Source: AV80 sp035536995 (lineage in GTDB: Bacteria; Verrucomicrobiota; Verrucomicrobiia; Chthoniobacterales; UBA10450). Taken from it: DNA of 6,389 bases. Positions 4,726-6,389 of the stretch are shown here, in pieces (positions within the stretch are counted from its first letter, which is position 1; each line of letters begins with the position of its first letter). The notes under the pieces were generated by a model. That model was not told the origin of the DNA and did no database searches. It saw nothing but the letters and a program-made list of their open reading frames with translations. The stretch spans positions 1 to 6,389 of the forward strand of contig DATLNB010000040.1 of NCBI GenBank assembly GCA_035536995.1, written 5' to 3'. Position numbers and translations under genes: made by a program.

Positions 4726-6255
4726 CTATCGGCGCCGGCCGCCGCCGAGGAAGCTGCCCAGGATGCCGCGCACGATCTGGCGCCCTATCTGGCTGCTCGC
4801 GGCGCGGACGGCACTTTTGACCATGCTGGTTGCCATGGAATCGTGGACACCACCGCGCGGACCGAGGGTGGGTGAAAAAATGTTGCCGAAAATGGATGGT
4901 TTCTCCCCTCCCACTCCGGGCGAAGACGATGCGGGCCCCGTCGCCGGGGCGGGCGGTGCGCCAGCCGTAGCAGCTTTCTCCGCGGCGCGGGCCTGCAACT
5001 TTTCATAGGCCGATTCTCGATCCACGGCTTTTTCGTAATGGCCGGCGATGCTCGACGATTGGATAATTTGTTTGCGCTGCTCCGGCGTGATGGCGCCCAC
5101 CTGGCTCCGCGGCGGAACAATTTTCGCGCGATCGACCACCGTCGGTTTGCCCTCGTCATCGAGCATCGAGACGAGCGCCTCGCCAACCCCGAGCTCAGTC
5201 AGGACCTTCTCCACTTTTAATTTGGGATTCTGGCGAAAAGTCTGCGCGGCAGCCGTAACCGCTTTCTGATCGCGCGGGGTGAAAGCCCGGAGCGCGTGTT
5301 GAACCCGGTTGCCCAATTGGCCCAAAACTACATCAGGAATATCGAGGGGGTTCTGGCTTACGAAATAAACGCCGACTCCTTTCGAACGAATCAGCCGGAC
5401 CATCTGCTCGATCTTTTCTTCCACTGCCTTCTCAATGTCGCTGAAAATCAGATGCGCCTCGTCGAAGAAAAAGACGAGCTTCGGCTTTTCTGGATCGCCG
5501 ATTTCCGGCAAGCGTTCGAACAACTCGGAGAGCAGCCAGAGGAGGAAGGTGGCGTAGACCTTGGGCGATTGCTGCATGAGCTTTTCGGCCGCGAGAATAT
5601 TGATCACTCCGCGACCACTCTGGGTCTGGATCAGGTCGTCGAGGTCGAGAGCAGGTTCGCCGAAGAACTTGTTGGCGCCCTGCGACTCGAGCTCGAGTAA
5701 ACTGCGCTGAATGGCGCCGGCGCTGGCCGCTGAAACATTCCCGAACTGGGTTTTGAATTGTTCCGCGTTGTCGGCCACGTACTGAAGCATCGAGCGGAGG
5801 TCCTTGAGATCGAGCAAGAGGAGCCCGTTCTCGTCCGCGATCCGAAAGACCATGTTCAGAACGCCGGCCTGGGTGTCGTTGAGGCTGAGGAGCCGGCCGA
5901 GGAGCAATGGCCCCATTTCCGAGACGGTCGCGCGCACCGGATGGCCGTTTTCGCCAAACACATCCCAAAACACGACCGGGCAAGCTTCGCCCTTGAAATC
6001 AGCAATCCCGAGCTCCTTGGCGCGCTCCACGATCTTCGGGTTGTTCGCCCCGGGCTGGCTCATCCCCGCGAGGTCCCCTTTTACGTCCGCCATGAAGACG
6101 GGAATGCCGCGCGCGCTAAAATTCTCCGCGAGTGTTTGCAACGTCACCGTCTTGCCGGTGCCGGTGGCCCCTGCGATGAGCCCGTGCCGGTTCGCCATTT
6201 TCGGCAGGAGATGAATCGGCTCTGTGCCCTGGGCGATGAGAATTGGATCGTTCAT
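4726..6255 (-). CDS. yjgR: YjgR/DUF853 HerA-like P-loop ATPase
   Basis: This 509-residue protein matches, along its whole length, the family of E. coli YjgR (about 500 residues, DUF853), a HerA/FtsK-type P-loop ATPase whose cellular role is not established. The Walker A motif is GATGTGKT (29-36), followed by VFMADVKGDLAGMSQPG (53-69). HPVRATVSEMGPLLLGRLL (105-123) and SAGAIQRSLLELESQGA (178-194) are family signatures. The Walker B motif is LVFFFDEAH (260-268) with catalytic E266. IRSKGVGVYFVSQNPLDIP (289-307) and LGNRVQHALRAFTPRDQKA (314-332) probably carry sensor and arginine-finger residues. Residues 425-455 form an Ala/Pro/Gly linker. The conserved basic, Gly-rich tail GRQIVRGILGSFLGGGRRR (491-509) is intact. 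No membrane segment or signal peptide is seen. The start at 6255 agrees with the E. coli protein; the nearest purine-rich stretch (AGAGAG) is too far upstream to be a good ribosome site. It appears to be a single-gene unit. Confidence 0.93.
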   Translation of the reverse strand: MNDPILIAQGTEPIHLLPKMANRHGLIAGATGTGKTVTLQTLAENFSARGIPVFMADVKGDLAGMSQPGANNPKIVERAKELGIADFKGEACPVVFWDVFGENGHPVRATVSEMGPLLLGRLLSLNDTQAGVLNMVFRIADENGLLLLDLKDLRSMLQYVADNAEQFKTQFGNVSAASAGAIQRSLLELESQGANKFFGEPALDLDDLIQTQSGRGVINILAAEKLMQQSPKVYATFLLWLLSELFERLPEIGDPEKPKLVFFFDEAHLIFSDIEKAVEEKIEQMVRLIRSKGVGVYFVSQNPLDIPDVVLGQLGNRVQHALRAFTPRDQKAVTAAAQTFRQNPKLKVEKVLTELGVGEALVSMLDDEGKPTVVDRAKIVPPRSQVGAITPEQRKQIIQSSSIAGHYEKAVDRESAYEKLQARAAEKAATAGAPPAPATGPASSSPGVGGEKPSIFGNIFSPTLGPRGGVHDSMATSMVKSAVRAASSQIGRQIVRGILGSFLGGGRRR

Positions 6256-6298
6256 ATGAAAGCGGCCAACTCTCTCTGAATGGGACGCCGCTGTCCAG

Positions 6299-6389
6299 AT
6301 GTAGAGGCGCTTGTGCCAAGCGCCTGGCGGTTCGGTTCAGGCGCACAAGCGCCCGTGGTTCTGTCGGTAGGCGCTTGGCACAAGCGCCT
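6299..6389. repeat. Three-unit palindromic repeat element, copy 2 (cut by window end)
   Basis: This is a better preserved copy of the 4181-4273 element. It starts with ATGTAG (6299-6304). The left unit 6305-6325 and the right unit 6369-6389 are perfect 21-base reverse complements, and each is itself a hairpin of AGGCGCTT and AAGCGCCT around a 5-base loop (GTGCC or GGCAC). A middle unit near 6339-6354 (AGGCGC then ACAAGCGCC) is decayed, missing about five bases of the loop. The window stops where the closing CTACAT would be expected. It lies 44 bases upstream of the ATPase start codon. Confidence 0.8.

Noticed and set aside
4726..6255. HerA-like ATPase as part of a HerA-NurA, HerA-DUF4297 or similar antiphage system
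   Set aside because: The sequence matches the housekeeping-type YjgR family along its full length, and no nuclease, SIR2 or other partner gene is adjacent in the window.
5296..6279. Plus-strand open frames (5296-5700 and 5758-6279) opposite the ATPase gene
   Set aside because: They mirror the strongly conserved ATPase frame on the minus strand and show no family features of their own.

Overview
The window begins in the last ~213 bases of a 23S rRNA gene, continues through a long 23S-5S spacer and a complete 5S rRNA, and then enters a stretch of ordinary single genes. It looks like the chromosome of a GC-rich, Gram-negative bacterium: lpxD (lipid A synthesis) implies an outer membrane. Only one gene (ferritin) has a clear Shine-Dalgarno sequence, and the intergenic regions carry several families of short palindromic and low-complexity repeats. 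This combination would fit a soil Verrucomicrobiota-type genome, but that placement is inference; the rRNA should settle it.

Layout. 1-213, 23S 3' end (+). 214-507, spacer with a GNRA-capped hairpin and two overlapping inverted repeats. 508-622, 5S (+). 625-659 and 721-756, two successive terminator hairpins. 811-1626 (+), SAM-dependent methyltransferase. 1727-2239 (+), ferritin with all ferroxidase ligands. 2240-2340, repeat-rich spacer. 2364-3107 (+), a second, unrelated SAM-dependent methyltransferase with a TTG start. 3098-3187, a paired palindromic repeat between convergent genes. 3190-4173 (-), lpxD. 4181-4273, a three-unit palindromic repeat in the divergent intergenic region. 4325-4639 (+), a small exported Lys-rich protein. 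4655-4689, a hairpin/terminator. 4726-6255 (-), a YjgR/DUF853 HerA-like ATPase. 6299-6389, a second copy of the three-unit repeat, cut by the window end.

How the genes relate. The protein genes do not form a recognisable pathway: two methyltransferases of unknown substrate, iron storage, lipid A acylation, a small exported protein and an orphan ATPase. Spacing (82-151 bp between most neighbours) and mixed strands suggest mostly independent transcription units. I do not see a defence system, mobile element with a transposase, CRISPR array, toxin-antitoxin pair or biosynthetic cluster. The most unusual content is non-coding: the repeat elements at 4181-4273 and 6299-6389, a different paired palindrome at 3098-3187, and the inverted duplication of the 5S 5' boundary inside the 23S-5S spacer.
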